This document shows positions 34,675 to 47,100 of a DNA stretch of 64,000 nt, piece by piece (position 1 is the first letter of the stretch; each line of letters starts with the position of its first letter). A program made the translations under genes and the position numbers. The notes beneath the pieces are model-generated. The model was not told where the DNA came from and made no database searches. It saw nothing but the letters and a program-made list of their open reading frames with translations. Origin of the DNA: Ceratobasidium sp. AG-K (taxonomy: Eukaryota; Basidiomycota; Agaricomycetes; Cantharellales; Ceratobasidiaceae); contig JAWNGF010000009.1 of assembly GCA_037039685.1 (NCBI GenBank), positions 2,232,001 through 2,296,000 of the forward strand. The letters are read 5' to 3'.

Positions 34675-37600
34675 ATGGATGAACTAGAAATCATGTCAAT
34701 ATCAAATGAAAGCCAATTATACCTTGATTTCACCGCTCATCCACTAGCTACGGCTCCTGGTTATAAGTCAGTTAACAGATCAAAAAGATTCTCTGGACAA
34801 GCACTTCTTGACTGCGGCGCAACCTCCTGTTTCATCAACCCTTCCCTAGCAAAAGAGGCAAACCTTCCCCTTTTCCAACACGAAAAACCCAAGACCCTGC
34901 GAGTCATAGACGGACGAGAAGTCTCGTCTGGAAAAGTCACCCACTATACCAAATTGAAACTTGTCATGGGAACACATTCCAGCGAAATAGAATGTCATGT
35001 TACAAACATTGGAAGACACCCTATTGTACTTGGGATGTCATGGCTCAAGAAACATAACCCACAAATTAATTGGAAAAATAGGACAATTGCATACACAAGC
35101 GAATTCTGCTCAAAAAACTGCCTAGAAGTCCCATCTACGCTCCAAATCGCAGCAGAAACTACATTACCAGAGGAATACAAAGAGTTCGCGGATGTGTTCG
35201 ACGAGTCCAGATTAGAAGAACTCCCACCTCACAGGCCAACTGACATTACGCTCGACCTCTTACCAGAAGCTAAACTAAAGCATGGCCCTATTTACAAAAC
35301 ATCCCCAGCTGAAGACAAAGAAATGAAGAAAGTACTAGAAACCCTTATCCAAAGGGGACACATTCAGATTTCTAAGTCTCCTTTGGCTTCCCCGGTTCTG
35401 TTTGTCAAAAAACCACATCCAGAAGATCCAAACAACCCAGAATTACGCTTTTGCGTTGACTACAGATATGTGAATTCGCTATGCAAATTCAACGCAAGTG
35501 GAATACCTCTATTGGACCAATGGTTAAGGGCCCTGGAAGGATTTGTCATTGGCACCACTCTAGACTTGGCACAAGGATTCCATCAAACCCGAATAGCAGC
35601 AGGCCATGAATGGAAAACAGCATTCAAAACTCAATACAGCATGTACGAATGGAAAGTCATGCCCTTCGGTCTCAAAAACGCCCCATCAAGCTTCCAGTCC
35701 CTAATGAACTCTATATTCAGGGACATTATGGGGGTTTTCGTACTCATATACATTGATGATATCTTTGTTTTTTCCAAACGAGTTGAAGATCATCCAGGAC
35801 ACGTGAAAGAGGTGCTAAGAAGACTAAGGGAACACAAGCTGATCGCGAAATTGAGGAAATGCAAATTCCACCAGACCAAACTGGACTGGGTAGGATTGGT
35901 CATTTCCAATAAAGGAATCGAAACGGATCAGGAAAAGGTCATGGCGGCTATGAATTGGAAAGCTCCCAAAAACGTCAAACAAGTTCAAGAATTCCTAGGA
36001 TTCGTCAATTTCTATCAAAGATTCATTCAAGACTTCGCCAGCAAAGCCAGACCTCTGTACAACCTACTTAAGAAGGATCAAAAGTGGCAGTGGACAAGCA
36101 AAGAACAAGAGGCCATGAATGCACTAAAAGAAGCTCTTAAAGTGGCACCTGTAATGATGCAGCCCGATCAGAATAAGGAATTTTTCCTTGAAACAGACGC
36201 GTCGGGATTTGCGACAGGAGCAGTTTTATCTCAGAAGGATGAAGAAGGGAAACTACACCCTGTAGCTTTTCTTTCTAAATCACTAAATCCGGCTGAGCGA
36301 AACTATGACATTTTTGACAAAGAACTATTGGCAATAATTAGAGCTTTCAAAGAATGGCGGCACCTACTTCAAGGCACAGAAAAAGCTGTTCAAGTGATAA
36401 CAGATCACAAAAATTTGGAATACTTCTCATCATCCAAACAATTGAATCAACGCCAAATCCGCTGGATGAATTTCTTGGTAGACTTCAACTTCCAAATCTT
36501 GTACAGGCCAGGAAGCCAAAACAAAAAAGCAGACATTCTCTCAAGGCGATACAACCTAGAACCTTTGGGGGGGGTAGAGAACCAAGTTCTCCTCAAACCA
36601 GACATTTTCATTTCGGCTATTACCCCTGACCAAGAGATTAATGACCTAATCAGCCAAGCAATCCTTGAAGATTCCAGATTAGAAGAAGCCCACAATAAGC
36701 TGAGAAACGGAGAAAAAGTCAAAGATTGGGAATACAGAGAAGGACTCCTAATGTTCAAAGGGAAGATCTTTGTCCCCAAGGATGAAACCATCAGAAACCT
36801 GATATTGGAATCGCGCCATGACAATATTACAGCCGGGCATCCTGGACAAGCAAGAACATTAGAATTGGTCTCAAGAACTTACTACTGGCCAACCATGAAG
36901 AAATTTGTCAACTCTTATGTGTCACACTGCGAGACATGCATTCGAATTAAACCATCGAACCAACTCCCCACAGGACTACTGCGTCCTTTACATATTCCTG
37001 AGAGACCCTGGGAAGAGATCTCCTATGACATGATTGTAGGGCTCCCAGAATCAGAAGGATATGACGCAATCTTGACAGTAGTAGATCGGTTCTCCAAGAT
37101 GGCACACTATCTCCCTTGCAAATCAATGGCCACAGCAGTAGACATAGCCAATATCTTCATTGCAAACATTTGGAAACTTCACGGCATCCCAAAAGCAACA
37201 GTCTCGGATAGAGGATCCACTTTCAACTCAAAGTTCATTAGGCATCTGTACAAACGGTTGGACGTAAAACCTACCTTCAGCACAGCCTACCATCCAAGGA
37301 CAGACGGACAGTCAGAACAAGCAAGCCAAGTCGTTGAAATCTTTATCAGGGCTTTTGTCAACCATAGGCAAAATGACTGGGTGGCCCTGCTCCCTATGGC
37401 AGAATTTGCTTACAACAATGGAATCCAAGCATCCACTGGCAAAACCCCTTTCCAAATCTGCCAAGGTTTCAACCCTAGAATGAACATCGGGGAAGAATCA
37501 GACTATACTGTCCCTGAAGCTGATGCCCATGCGGAATTCCTGTTGAAAGGATACGACAAAGTCAAAGCTGCCCTCATCCTAGCAAATCAGTCCTATAAAT

Positions 37601-38073
37601 ACTACTTTGATAAAGGAGCCAAAGAACCAGAAGAGATAAACCCGGGGGATAAAGTCTGGCTTAATCATCAGAACATTTCCACAGACAGACCCTCAGTAAA
37701 ACTCTCCCACAAAGTTTTAGGCCCTTACAAAGTAATGGAAAAAGTAGGAACTCATGCCTTTAGACTGGAATTACCAAAATCAATGAAAGTTCATCCTGTC
37801 TTCCACGTCATGCTGCTCAAGAAATTCCACTCTGACCCCCACGGCCGCGAACCCGCTCAACCACCCCCTATTGTCACACAAGATGGAGAGGAAGAATGGG
37901 AAGTCGAAGAGATCCTTAATTCCAAGAAAATCCGCCGTCAACTCCACTATTATGTTAAGTGGAAAGGATACTCTCATGCAGACAACTCTTGGCAGTCAAA
38001 GGAAGATCTCAAAAACGCTCCTGAACTGGTTGATAAATTTCACAAACTCCACCCCACCGCGCCAGGCCCTTAG
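34675..38073 (+). CDS. A1 pol: protease, reverse transcriptase, RNase H, integrase, chromodomain (intact)
   Basis: 1,132 aa from the first Met (MDELEIMSISNESQ), but the frame is open back to the frameshift site at 34612, so the real product is probably a Gag-Pol fusion. Domains by residue: aspartic protease about 40-130 with the unusual active-site motif LLDCGATSC (Asp46); RT about 215-400 with YIDDIFVFSK at about 359; RNase H about 490-610 (FFLETDASGFATGAVL, about 503); integrase zinc finger about 710-760 (H, H, C, C); DDE core with Asp in VVDRFSKMAHY, Asp in SDRGSTFNSK and Glu in DGQSEQASQV; chromodomain about 1070-1120 (EEEWEVEEILNSKKI, YVKWKGYSH). Stop TAG at 38071-38073 overlaps the PPT. 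No stop or frameshift. Confidence 0.96.
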   Translation: MDELEIMSISNESQLYLDFTAHPLATAPGYKSVNRSKRFSGQALLDCGATSCFINPSLAKEANLPLFQHEKPKTLRVIDGREVSSGKVTHYTKLKLVMGTHSSEIECHVTNIGRHPIVLGMSWLKKHNPQINWKNRTIAYTSEFCSKNCLEVPSTLQIAAETTLPEEYKEFADVFDESRLEELPPHRPTDITLDLLPEAKLKHGPIYKTSPAEDKEMKKVLETLIQRGHIQISKSPLASPVLFVKKPHPEDPNNPELRFCVDYRYVNSLCKFNASGIPLLDQWLRALEGFVIGTTLDLAQGFHQTRIAAGHEWKTAFKTQYSMYEWKVMPFGLKNAPSSFQSLMNSIFRDIMGVFVLIYIDDIFVFSKRVEDHPGHVKEVLRRLREHKLIAKLRKCKFHQTKLDWVGLVISNKGIETDQEKVMAAMNWKAPKNVKQVQEFLGFVNFYQRFIQDFASKARPLYNLLKKDQKWQWTSKEQEAMNALKEALKVAPVMMQPDQNKEFFLETDASGFATGAVLSQKDEEGKLHPVAFLSKSLNPAERNYDIFDKELLAIIRAFKEWRHLLQGTEKAVQVITDHKNLEYFSSSKQLNQRQIRWMNFLVDFNFQILYRPGSQNKKADILSRRYNLEPLGGVENQVLLKPDIFISAITPDQEINDLISQAILEDSRLEEAHNKLRNGEKVKDWEYREGLLMFKGKIFVPKDETIRNLILESRHDNITAGHPGQARTLELVSRTYYWPTMKKFVNSYVSHCETCIRIKPSNQLPTGLLRPLHIPERPWEEISYDMIVGLPESEGYDAILTVVDRFSKMAHYLPCKSMATAVDIANIFIANIWKLHGIPKATVSDRGSTFNSKFIRHLYKRLDVKPTFSTAYHPRTDGQSEQASQVVEIFIRAFVNHRQNDWVALLPMAEFAYNNGIQASTGKTPFQICQGFNPRMNIGEESDYTVPEADAHAEFLLKGYDKVKAALILANQSYKYYFDKGAKEPEEINPGDKVWLNHQNISTDRPSVKLSHKVLGPYKVMEKVGTHAFRLELPKSMKVHPVFHVMLLKKFHSDPHGREPAQPPPIVTQDGEEEWEVEEILNSKKIRRQLHYYVKWKGYSHADNSWQSKEDLKNAPELVDKFHKLHPTAPGP

Positions 38074-38080
38074 GAGGGGG
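38073..38080 (+). promoter_or_regulatory. A1 polypurine tract
   Basis: GGAGGGGG followed by TAA and the 3' LTR; the primer for plus-strand DNA synthesis in LTR elements. Confidence 0.75.
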
Positions 38081-38083
38081 TAA

Positions 38084-38498
38084 TGTCATAAGCTGACTAA
38101 GCTCAGACATTTTATTCCGATTTTATATCTTTTGTTCCGAACACTTTCCTTTTTTGGTACAAATGTCCTCTGGCGCTCAAACTTGTATCATGTGACGTAT
38201 TTGTCTTTTCATTTGATATTGGTGATGCTTCCGGAACTTCCAGAATGTCGAGTCATGTCTTTTATCTCGCTTATCATCGGTCATACTTGGCTTTCCCACA
38301 CTGATATCTAATGACGTGGCACGGTTCCCTCATGTATATAAACCCAGAGGTCAAGCCGGTTAACGACAGAGCTTGACCTCTTCTCCACTAGGACTTGCTA
38401 AATCAAATCCTCTTAACTATCGCTACTCCTTGGGTTCTAAGACTTCTCCAAGTTGAACCCCTTAACTTTCATATACCTAATTGACCCAAGTCGGGACA
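38084..38498 (+). repeat. Family-A LTR, 3' LTR of A1
   Basis: 415 bp, TGTCATAAGC to GTCGGGACA. Differs from the 5' LTR at about 6 positions by eye, 5 of them transitions. Followed by the second CCTAC (38499-38503). Confidence 0.95.
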
Positions 38499-39388
38499 CC
38501 TACAATCCAAACACCTAAATCAACCACTCCCACTAAAGACCCCAATGCAATGGATCTTGATGGCAAAGGAAAGGGACCAATGATTTGCTTCACCTGCGGT
38601 GGCAAGGGACATTCAGCAAGGGTCTGCCCTTCCAAGAACGCAGCATCAGGATTTGAAGCCCAGATTGAAGAAATCTCTTCAGACATTGAGTTGGGAAAAG
38701 ATGTCACCAAGGCTTATTAAGGAGCCAAGTACTTGGTGATATATTAGCTAGTAATATGGATGAACTCAAAATCATGTCAATATCAAATGAAAACCAATTA
38801 TACCTTGATTTCACTGCTCATCCACTAACTACAGCTCCTGATTCTAAGACAGTCAACAAATCAAAAAAATTCTCTGGACAAGCACTCCTTGATTGCAGCG
38901 CAACATCCTGCTTCATCAACCTTTCCCTAGCAAAAGAAGCAAACCTTACCCTTTTTCAACATGAAAAACCAAAAACCCTATGAGTTATAGACAGGCAGGA
39001 AGTTTTGTCCAGAAAAGTCACCCACTATACTAAATGTAAACTTATCATGGGGACACATTCCAGCAAAATAGAATGTCACATCACAAGCATTGGAAGACAT
39101 CCCATTGTACTTGGGATGTCATGGCTCAAGAAACATAACCCACAAATTAACTGGAAAAATAGGACAATTGCATACACAAGCAAGTTCTGCTCAAAAAACT
39201 GCCTAGAAGTTCCATCTACACTGCAAATTGCAGCCAAAAATACATTACCAGAGGAATACAAGGAGTTCACAGATGTATTTGATGAGTCCAGATTGGAAGA
39301 ACTCCCACCTCACAGACCAACCAACATTGCACTCAACCTCCTACCAGAGGCCAAATTAAAGCATGGCCCTATTTACAAAACGTCCCCA
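38499..39388 (+). mobile_element. A0 right segment (end of gag, start of pol)
   Basis: Resumes A0 gag with the zinc knuckle, ends gag at TAA 38718-38720 and contains pol from 38756 (MDELKIMSISNEN) to 39388. Protease motif decayed to LLDCSATSC; TGA at 38981-38983 replaces the CGA of TLRVIDG. The GGGAAAA heptamer is kept. Cut at 39388 by B2, after YKTSP. The remaining part of A0 pol is not in the window. Confidence 0.88.
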
Positions 39389-39860
39389 TGTCGTGAGCCA
39401 TGCTCTCAACATTGGACTCGTCTACGTCTCTTCCTCTCTCATTGTTTGTCTTTGCGTTTGTGTTTGTGTTTGTCTTTCCCCTTGTTTTCCTGCTGCGTTG
39501 CCACCTTCTTGTGGTTATGTGTTACACTGTGTAACGCAGCTGTGCTTTGTACGAGTCATGTCTGTTCATACAGCATGACTCACATGGACACTCCTGACTG
39601 GCTGTTATGTATGACTTGTGTGGCTGCGCCTTGTATGACTCGGCCACTTTCTGGATATATATAGAGGACCAACAAGCCTGGTAACCCCAGCTTGTTTTGT
39701 CTTGTCAAACATCCCCTTTGAGTGACACTTTGAACCACCCCTACCCTCAAGAGCCTACAGACACTTAAGTGTGTTGCAGTTCAAGAGGTCACTTAGGTCT
39801 TAGTGCCGTCCACTCTCCATCGCGGCTTGTCTCATAGCCACTAAGAAGAAGCTTACGACA
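39389..39860 (+). repeat. Family-B LTR, 5' LTR of B2
   Basis: 472 bp, TGTCGTGAGCC to TTACGACA. A T/G-rich simple-sequence stretch (about 39440-39480) makes it differ from B1 and B3. The AGCTTGTTTTGT start segment (39689-39700) is complementary to the PBS at 39863-39874. Confidence 0.88.
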
Positions 39861-39889
39861 TTACAAAACAAGCTTAACAACATACAAAC

Positions 39890-41350
39890 ATGTCTATTCA
39901 AGAAGATGGAGGATCACGTCCCTCATCCACTATATCAACAAGAAGAGGACCCGGTTGAGCCGCAAGGCCCACAGGATCACTAAACAAGCAAGATATTGCA
40001 CAAGCTCAAGCGGGAGGACCTGCCTGATCACGTCCCCAAAGTCAAACATCAATGCCGGGAGCTTTTGGCATTGCCGATATAACAATGGTACAAGAAGAAG
40101 AACTCACTATCACAAATAGAGAACCAGGAGATCTTACAAATGACCCCACTCCAGCTGTAATCCGTATTTCAACCGGAAGTCCAGGGCCATTGCATCCCTT
40201 GTGGCCACTAGGGCCCAGGAGACAATTCTTTTCTCCCCAACCCGAAGCTCATGGGGGTGTGTCACTTGCTCCCATTAGACCTCCCCCTACACCACACATT
40301 CCCAATGTTCCTACGGTCCCTCAAATTGGAGGAACCATCACTAACGCAGGACCAATTCCAATGGCTTCCCAGCCAGTCACACCAGCCATTCCAGCACCAC
40401 CATATGTTCCACAGGGTTACTCCAAACAATCGGCTCCGGTACAACAAAACACCGGTGACCCAGGAAGCTCAAGTTCAAGTTCCAGCTCCAGCAGGAGGAC
40501 CGTAATCGGTAATCTAGATGATCTGGACAATCTTCTAGAAGGAAGACACAACGCTGTCCTTAGAGTCATAGACAGGATGAGAGTCACTATTGATTGAAGG
40601 CTTGGCGGCCTAGAACAAGCCACACGAGTCCTGGCAAACAACCAGCAAATCTTTAACAACTCCATCAATACCCTACAAGGCACCTTGACGGACAGTCTGA
40701 ACGCGGCTAGAAATGGTGAACATAATTCTTTTCTAGTTGGTCAAGACGTAACCCGCCTTTGAAACGAGGTTACCAACACTCAAGGACTTGTGAACAATGT
40801 GTGCAAAGAACTCAACACCACCAGACAAGGGCAACTCAAATGGAACAAGGCAGTAACACAGGGACTAGAAACCTTACGACAGGAAGGAACTTCCTTCACT
40901 ACCAAAATTACTGAAGTTCAGGAAACCATCAACAATATGCAAGAAGAAATGGACAAAGCATCCCTGCACGGGATCCTGTCTAGGCGATCAAATTCTCCAC
41001 TACATCCAGATGCAGAATCTACCAGGATTGACGAATTAGAACTGAGAATCCAATGACTGATCAAGAACCCAAACATCGGTAGTGGACCGCGACGTCCCAA
41101 GGTTACTCGCCCGGAAGCTTTTGACGGAAAGAAAGGAGAAGGCGCTGAAATGTTCATTACACAAATGGAGAGCTACTTTGAATGTCTAGGCAATCAATAC
41201 ACTTCCGACAAAGAAAGGATCCGCGAAGCCCTAGCAAACTTCAAATCCGAGAACAAAGCTGCCACCCACTGGGCACAAGTACTCTTACGATTGCTCAACC
41301 AAGGAGGGAATAACCAAAATCTTGCCTCATGGGAGAATTTCAAAGCACAC
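39890..41350 (+). pseudogene. B2 partial gag, five TGA stops
   Basis: Starts MSIQEDGGSRPSSTISTRRG and aligns along its length with B1 gag through ALANFKSENKAATHWAQVL. Every internal stop I could align is TGA at a site where CGA arginine is expected (for example GPG-R-AARPTG, GPA-R-SRPQ, ID-R-RLGGLEQ, IQ-R-LIKNP, TRL-R-NEVTNTQ). Confidence 0.88.
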
Positions 41351-41356
41351 CAGATT

Positions 41357-41540
41357 GACGTGGCCTTGATCTCACATGTATATAAACCCAGAGGTCAAGC
41401 TGGTTAACGACAAGGCTTGACCTCTTCTCCACTAGGACTTGCCTATTCAACTCTTTTACTATCACTACTCTTTGGGTTCTAAGACCTGTCTAAGTTGAAC
41501 CCCTTAACTCTTATATACCTAATTGACCCAAGTCAGGACA
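41357..41540 (+). repeat. Family-A LTR fragment, 5' LTR of A3
   Basis: Begins within the LTR at TGACGTGGCCTTGATCTC and runs through TATA, the AAGGCTTGACCT start segment and the LTR end. PBS AGGTCAAGCCTT follows at 41543-41554. Confidence 0.88.
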
Positions 41541-42023
41541 TTAGGTCAAGCCTTTCTAAGCATTGGCCATAAGCCCCTGCTCTTCCATCAAGTAGATAGA
41601 ACGTACACGGGAAAACGGGCATAGTACAACGGACGAAGAGCTATACTTGATATAGACCAGTAGTTCCACGTCGCTATACGCTGTCAGTGAACCCAATCGT
41701 TATCCTCTTTTGGGTCATAGCGGCTTTAGTCAGCTAAATACACCCTTACTCTGTCATACACTGTCGCTATCACGCCCGGCCAAGGCTGTTGATAACTGAT
41801 AAGATCAGAAAAGGAGTATAAAAAGCAAAAGCTTAGCGTCTAGCACCCTTCACATCCAAATCAACATCTCGAGGAAGCCAGATCCTCTCAAGCAAAAACT
41901 GGAAAGTGGTCGGAGCACCACCCAAGTTAACACTCTCATCCATCAAGAACCCCATCCACTCGTCGTTTCCACCAGTACGCACTAAAAAAGGACTAATTAG
42001 TAACTAACTAATTAACCTTAACA

Positions 42024-42833
42024 GTGTTGCCCGCATTTTTTAGCCTCTGCAAAGCAGTCTTTAGACTCAAAGACTTCGTACTTGATCTAGACACCAAAGT
42101 CGACAAATTGAACAGTCGAATTGAAGTACTGGAAGAGGATCAAGTCAAACAAGCAGAGGATTTAAGGGTTGAACGTACTCGAAACGACAAAACTACAATC
42201 AACTCAAAGCCGATTATCAATCTCTTCATTCAAGGCTCGAGTTCGTTGAAATTAACCTCGACAACACAAACAAGCAACAAGCCGATCAAGATCGTGTCCA
42301 AAGCATAAATCTAGCTGACACCAAATCAAAGTCGAGCGCTTGCAAGAACAAACCCGTGTGTTGATTGAAAATTGCGACCAACTTATTAAAATCCAAGAAA
42401 AACACACTCAAAAGGTCGAAACCCTCATCAACAACAACAAACAACAGTGGCGCACTATCGAAACCCTTAAAGACAAAATCAAGGGCAAATACTGTCATCT
42501 TGCAGCAGAAGTGCGTATTCCTATTAACCAGGATTACCGCCTTCTAAATCACCTTAATTCTATCGCACCCAATCCTTTTCAGTGGGACCAAGACCTTGAC
42601 TCACACAGGAACAACACAGGGAACAGCTTAGACTAGAATCCCTAAAACTCTTTATTGAAGACGTTCATCGCAACTACATATACAAACAGTACGACGAACT
42701 AGGAGTAATCAACGTGTTGATTCTGGAGGACGAAAATCTTGAACTGATATTTTTGAGGAGTTTGCGCATCATTAAAGACAGAAGGGTTTGGAGAAGAATC
42801 CATGACATTTTGTACGGCCTTGGATCTCAATAA
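42024..42833 (+). pseudogene. A3 ORF0a and ORF0b remnants
   Basis: ORF0a (42024-42636) has two small indels (near 42185 and 42326) that break and restore the frame; ORF0b (42582-42833) has TGA where CGA is expected near its start (RP-R-LTQ). The region has a single ATG (42802), where A5 reads ACG. Confidence 0.75.
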
Positions 42834-42857
42834 ATCTACCTTTTTCCCCGCTCCAAT

Positions 42858-44086
42858 ATGTCAAGAGCCCCATCACCTAGTCAAGGGGGATTTACCCAAA
42901 TTTCAGCAACATCTGGACCCAATGTAGTTGCACAGGCAATCAATGCCTTAATAGACGAAGTGCGAAAAATTAACGGTCACATTAATGCCTTAAATGGTAT
43001 CACCTCTACCCTAGAATTGGGAATCGACAATAACATTGCAGATATCCATGCAATTCAAAATCAAACTGCACAAATTGCACCCCTTCACCAATTAATGAAT
43101 GCGGTATCTCAGTCACTTGCAAACATGGGTGCAACACCCTCCACCACCGCGTCAACAACCACCCCAGGATACAAACTCAAGATGCATCCCCCAGAGGAAT
43201 TCTCTGGAGACGTAGATAAATTTGATGAGTTTAAGTCACAATGTACTCTGTACATAAACCACACATCCCCACAAGCAACCACAGAACAAAAAATCACTTA
43301 TATAATGGGTTATTGCAAGGGGCCTGCTTATGTATGGATGCAACCTGGAATTGATGTGGACACGGCAAGAAGGGGAGCAACAACTTGGCTACACGACATG
43401 GATGAATTCTGGAACAAAATGCAAGCTAGGTTCGGCGATGTTCACAAAATCGACCAATATAGACAACTATACAAGAAGTTGATCCAGAAGAACTCTGTCC
43501 AAGATTATCTACGAGACTTTGTCACTTACTCATTGGTACTCGGGTAGCCTTGGAAATTGACTCCACAATGAATGCCATTAATGCACCAAAGAAGTTGCAA
43601 AGCCCACAAACCAGTACCTCGAAACAAACCACTTCCAAGACAACCCCAAGCACTGCAAACACCTCACTGGGTCAAAGATTCAACGTAAACGACTGTGTCT
43701 TTATGTCAAAACCTACAGGGGGGGTGCAATACGGCAAAATCTCAAGCATTACCAGAAACACCAAGGGCCGCCCAGTACCACAGATCTCCTGGGACGATTG
43801 GACAAAAGGAAATGTCCCTTTTGGAGCAATTCAGAAAGACACCCGAACCAGTACCTTCAACGCTCCAATTATTCAAACACCCAAATCGTCCACTCCTGCT
43901 AAAGACCCCAACGCAATGGATCTTGATGGGAAAGGAAAAGGACCAATGATTTGCTTCACCTGCGGTGGCAAGGGACACTCAGCAAGAGTCTGTCCTTCTA
44001 AGAACACAGCCTCAGGGTTTGAAGCTCAGATTGAAGAAATCTCTTCAGACATCAAATCGGGAAAAGACGTCACCGAGGCTTATTAA
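42858..44086 (+). pseudogene. A3 gag with about 124-bp internal deletion
   Basis: Starts MSRAPSPSQGGFTQI. At about 43546 the sequence jumps from SLVLG straight to LEIDSTMNAIN, skipping what A1 has at 33976-34099 and shifting frame. Zinc knuckle and GGGAAAA heptamer are kept at the end. Confidence 0.9.
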
Positions 44087-44121
44087 GGAGCCAAGTACTC
44101 GGTGATATATTAGCTAGTAAT

Positions 44122-47100
44122 ATGGAAGAACTAGAAATCATGTCAATATCAAATGAAAACCAATTATACCTTGATTTCACCGCTCATCCACTAGCTACGG
44201 CTCCTGATTCTAAGTCAGTTAACAGATCGAAAAGATTCTCTGGACAAGCACTCCTCGACTGCGGCGCAACCTCCTGTTTCATCAACCCTTCCCTAGCAAC
44301 AGAGGCAAACCTTCCCCTTTTCCAACACAAAAAACCAAAGACTCTGCGAGTTATAGACGGACGAGAAGTCTTGTCTGGAAAGTCACCCACTATACCAAAT
44401 TTAAGCTTGTCATGGGAACACATTCCAGCGAAATAGAATGTCATGTCACAAACATTGGAAGACACCCTATCGTACTCGGGATGTCATGGCTCAAGAAACA
44501 TAACCCACAAATTAATTGGAAAAATAGGACAATTGCATACACAAGCAAATTATGCGCAAAAAACTGCCTAGAAATCCTGTCTACACTCCAAATTGCAGCT
44601 GAAACTACACTACCAGAGGAATACAAAGAGTTCGCAGATGTATTTGACAAATCCAGATTAGAAGAACTCCCACCTCACAGGCCAACTGACATTACGCTCG
44701 ACCTCCTACCAGAAGCTAAACTAAAGCACAGCCCTATTTACAAAACGTCCCCAGCTGAAGACAAAGAAATGAAGAAAGTACTAGAAACCCTGATCCAAAG
44801 AGGACACATTCAAATTTCTAAGTCCCCTATGGCTTCCCCGGTTCTGTTTGTCAAAAAACCACATCCAGAAGATCCAAACAACCCAGAGTTACGCTTTTGC
44901 GTTGACTACAGATATGTGAATTCACTATGCAAATTCAACGCAAGTGGAATACCACTACTGGACCAATGGTTAAGGGCCCTGGAAGGATTCGTCATTGGCA
45001 CTACTCTAGACTTGGCACAGGGATTCCACCAAACCCAAATAGCAGCAGGCCATGAATGGAAACAGCATTCAAAACTCAATACGGCATGTACAAATGGAAA
45101 GTCATGCCCTTCGGTCTCAAAAACGCTCCATCAAGTATCCAGTCCCTAATGAATTCTATATTCAGGGACATTATGGGGGTTTTTGTACTTGTATACATTG
45201 ATGATATCTTTGTTTTTTCCAAACAAGTCAAAGATCATCCAGGACACGTGAAAGAGGTGCTAAGAAGACTAAGGGAACACAAGCTGGTTGCAAAATTGAG
45301 AAAATGCAAGTTCCACCAAACGAAGCTGGACTGGGTAGGATTGGTCATTTCCAATAAAGGAATCGAAACGGATCAGGAAAAGGTCATGGCGGCTATGAAT
45401 TGGAAGGCTCCCAAGAATGTCAAACAAGTTCAAGAGTTCCTAGGATTTGTCAATTTCTATTGAAGATTCATTCAAGACTTTGCCGGCAAAGCCAGACCTC
45501 TATATAACCTACTTAAGAAGGATCAAAAGTGGCAGTGGACAAGCAAAGAACAAGAGGCCATGAATGCACTAAAAAAGGCTCTTAAAGTGGCACCTGTAAT
45601 GATGCAGCCCGATCAAAAAAAGGAATTTTTCCTCGAGACAGACGCGTCAGGATTTGCCACAGGAGCAGTTTTGTCACAGAAGGATGAAGAAGGAAAATTA
45701 CACCCTGTAGCTTTTCTTTCCAAATCACTAAATCCGGCTGAACAAAACTACGACATTTTTGACAAAGAACTATTGGCAATCATTAGAGCCTTCAAAGAAT
45801 GGCGGCACTTACTCCAAGGCACAGAAAAAGCCATTCAAGTGATAACAGATCACAAAAATTTGGAATACTTCTCATCATCCAAACAATTGAACCAACGCCA
45901 GATCCGCTGGATGAATTTCTTGGTGGACTTCAACTTCCAAATCTTATACAGGCCAGGAAGCCAAAACAAAAAAGCAGACATTCTCTCAAGACGATATGAC
46001 CTAGAACCTTTGGGGGGGTAGAGAACCAAGTTCTCCTCAAACCAGACATTTTTATTTCGGCTATTACCCCTGACCAGGAGATTAACAATCTAATCAGAGA
46101 AGCAATCCTCAAAGATCCCAGATTAGAGGAAGCCCACAATAAGCTGAGAAACGGAGAAAAAGTCAAAGATTGGGAATACAGAGAAGGACTCCTAATGTTC
46201 AAAGGAAAGATCTTTGTCCCCAAGGATGAAACCATCAGAAACCTGATATTGGAATTGCGCCATGACAATATTACAGCTGGGCATCCTGGACAAGCAAGAA
46301 CATTGGAATTGGTTTCCAGAACTTACTACTGGCCAACCATGAAGAAATTTGTCAACTCTTATGTGTCACACTGCGAAACATGCATTCGAGTTAAACCATC
46401 AAACCAACTCCCCACAGGATTACTGCGTCCTTTACATATTCCTGAGAGACCTTGGGAAGAGATCTCCTATGACATGATTGTAGGGCTCCCAGAATCAGAA
46501 GGATATGACGCAATCTTAACAGTAGTAGATCGGTTCTCCAAGATGGCACACTATCTCCCTTGCAAATCAATGGCCACAGCAGTAGACATAGCCAATATCT
46601 TTGTTGCAAACATTTGGAAACTTCACGGCACTCCAAAGGCAACAGTCTTGGATAGAGGATCCACTTTCAACTCAAAGTTCATTAGGCATCTGTACAAACG
46701 GTTAGATGTAAAACCCACCTTCAGCACAGTGTACCATCCAAGGACAGACGGACAGTCAGAACGGGCAAACCAAGTTGTTGAAATCTTTATCAGGGCTTTT
46801 GTCAACCATAGGCAAAATGACTGGGTGGCCCTGCTCCCTATGGCAGAATTTGCGTACAACAATGGAATCCAAGCATCCACTGGCAAAACCCCTTTCCAAA
46901 TCTGCCAAGGTTTCAATCCTAGAATGAACATTGGGGAAGAATCAGACTATACTGTTCCTGAAGCTGATGCCCATGCGGAATTCCTGCTGAAAGGATACAA
47001 CGAAGTCAAAGCCGCCCTCATCCTAGCAAATCAGTCTTACAAACACTACTTTGATAAAGGAGCCAAAGAACCAGAAGAGATAAACCCTGGAGATAAAGTC

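Larger units (their letters stand above)
31552..38498 (+). mobile_element. A1, complete family-A chromovirus inserted in A0 (TSD CCTAC)
   Basis: 6,947 bp with two full 415-bp LTRs that differ at about 6 positions by eye, flanked by CCTAC at 31547-31551 and 38499-38503. Order: LTR, PBS, AUG-free leader, ORF0a, ORF0b, gag (one TGA), pol (intact), PPT, LTR. Younger than A0 and B1 by LTR similarity and CpG retention. Confidence 0.96.
39389..41350 (+). mobile_element. B2, truncated family-B element (LTR plus part of gag)
   Basis: 5' LTR 39389-39860, PBS 39863-39874, gag from 39890, ending abruptly near 41350 inside the capsid region, where a piece of family-A LTR begins. The right three quarters and 3' LTR are missing. 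Confidence 0.88.
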
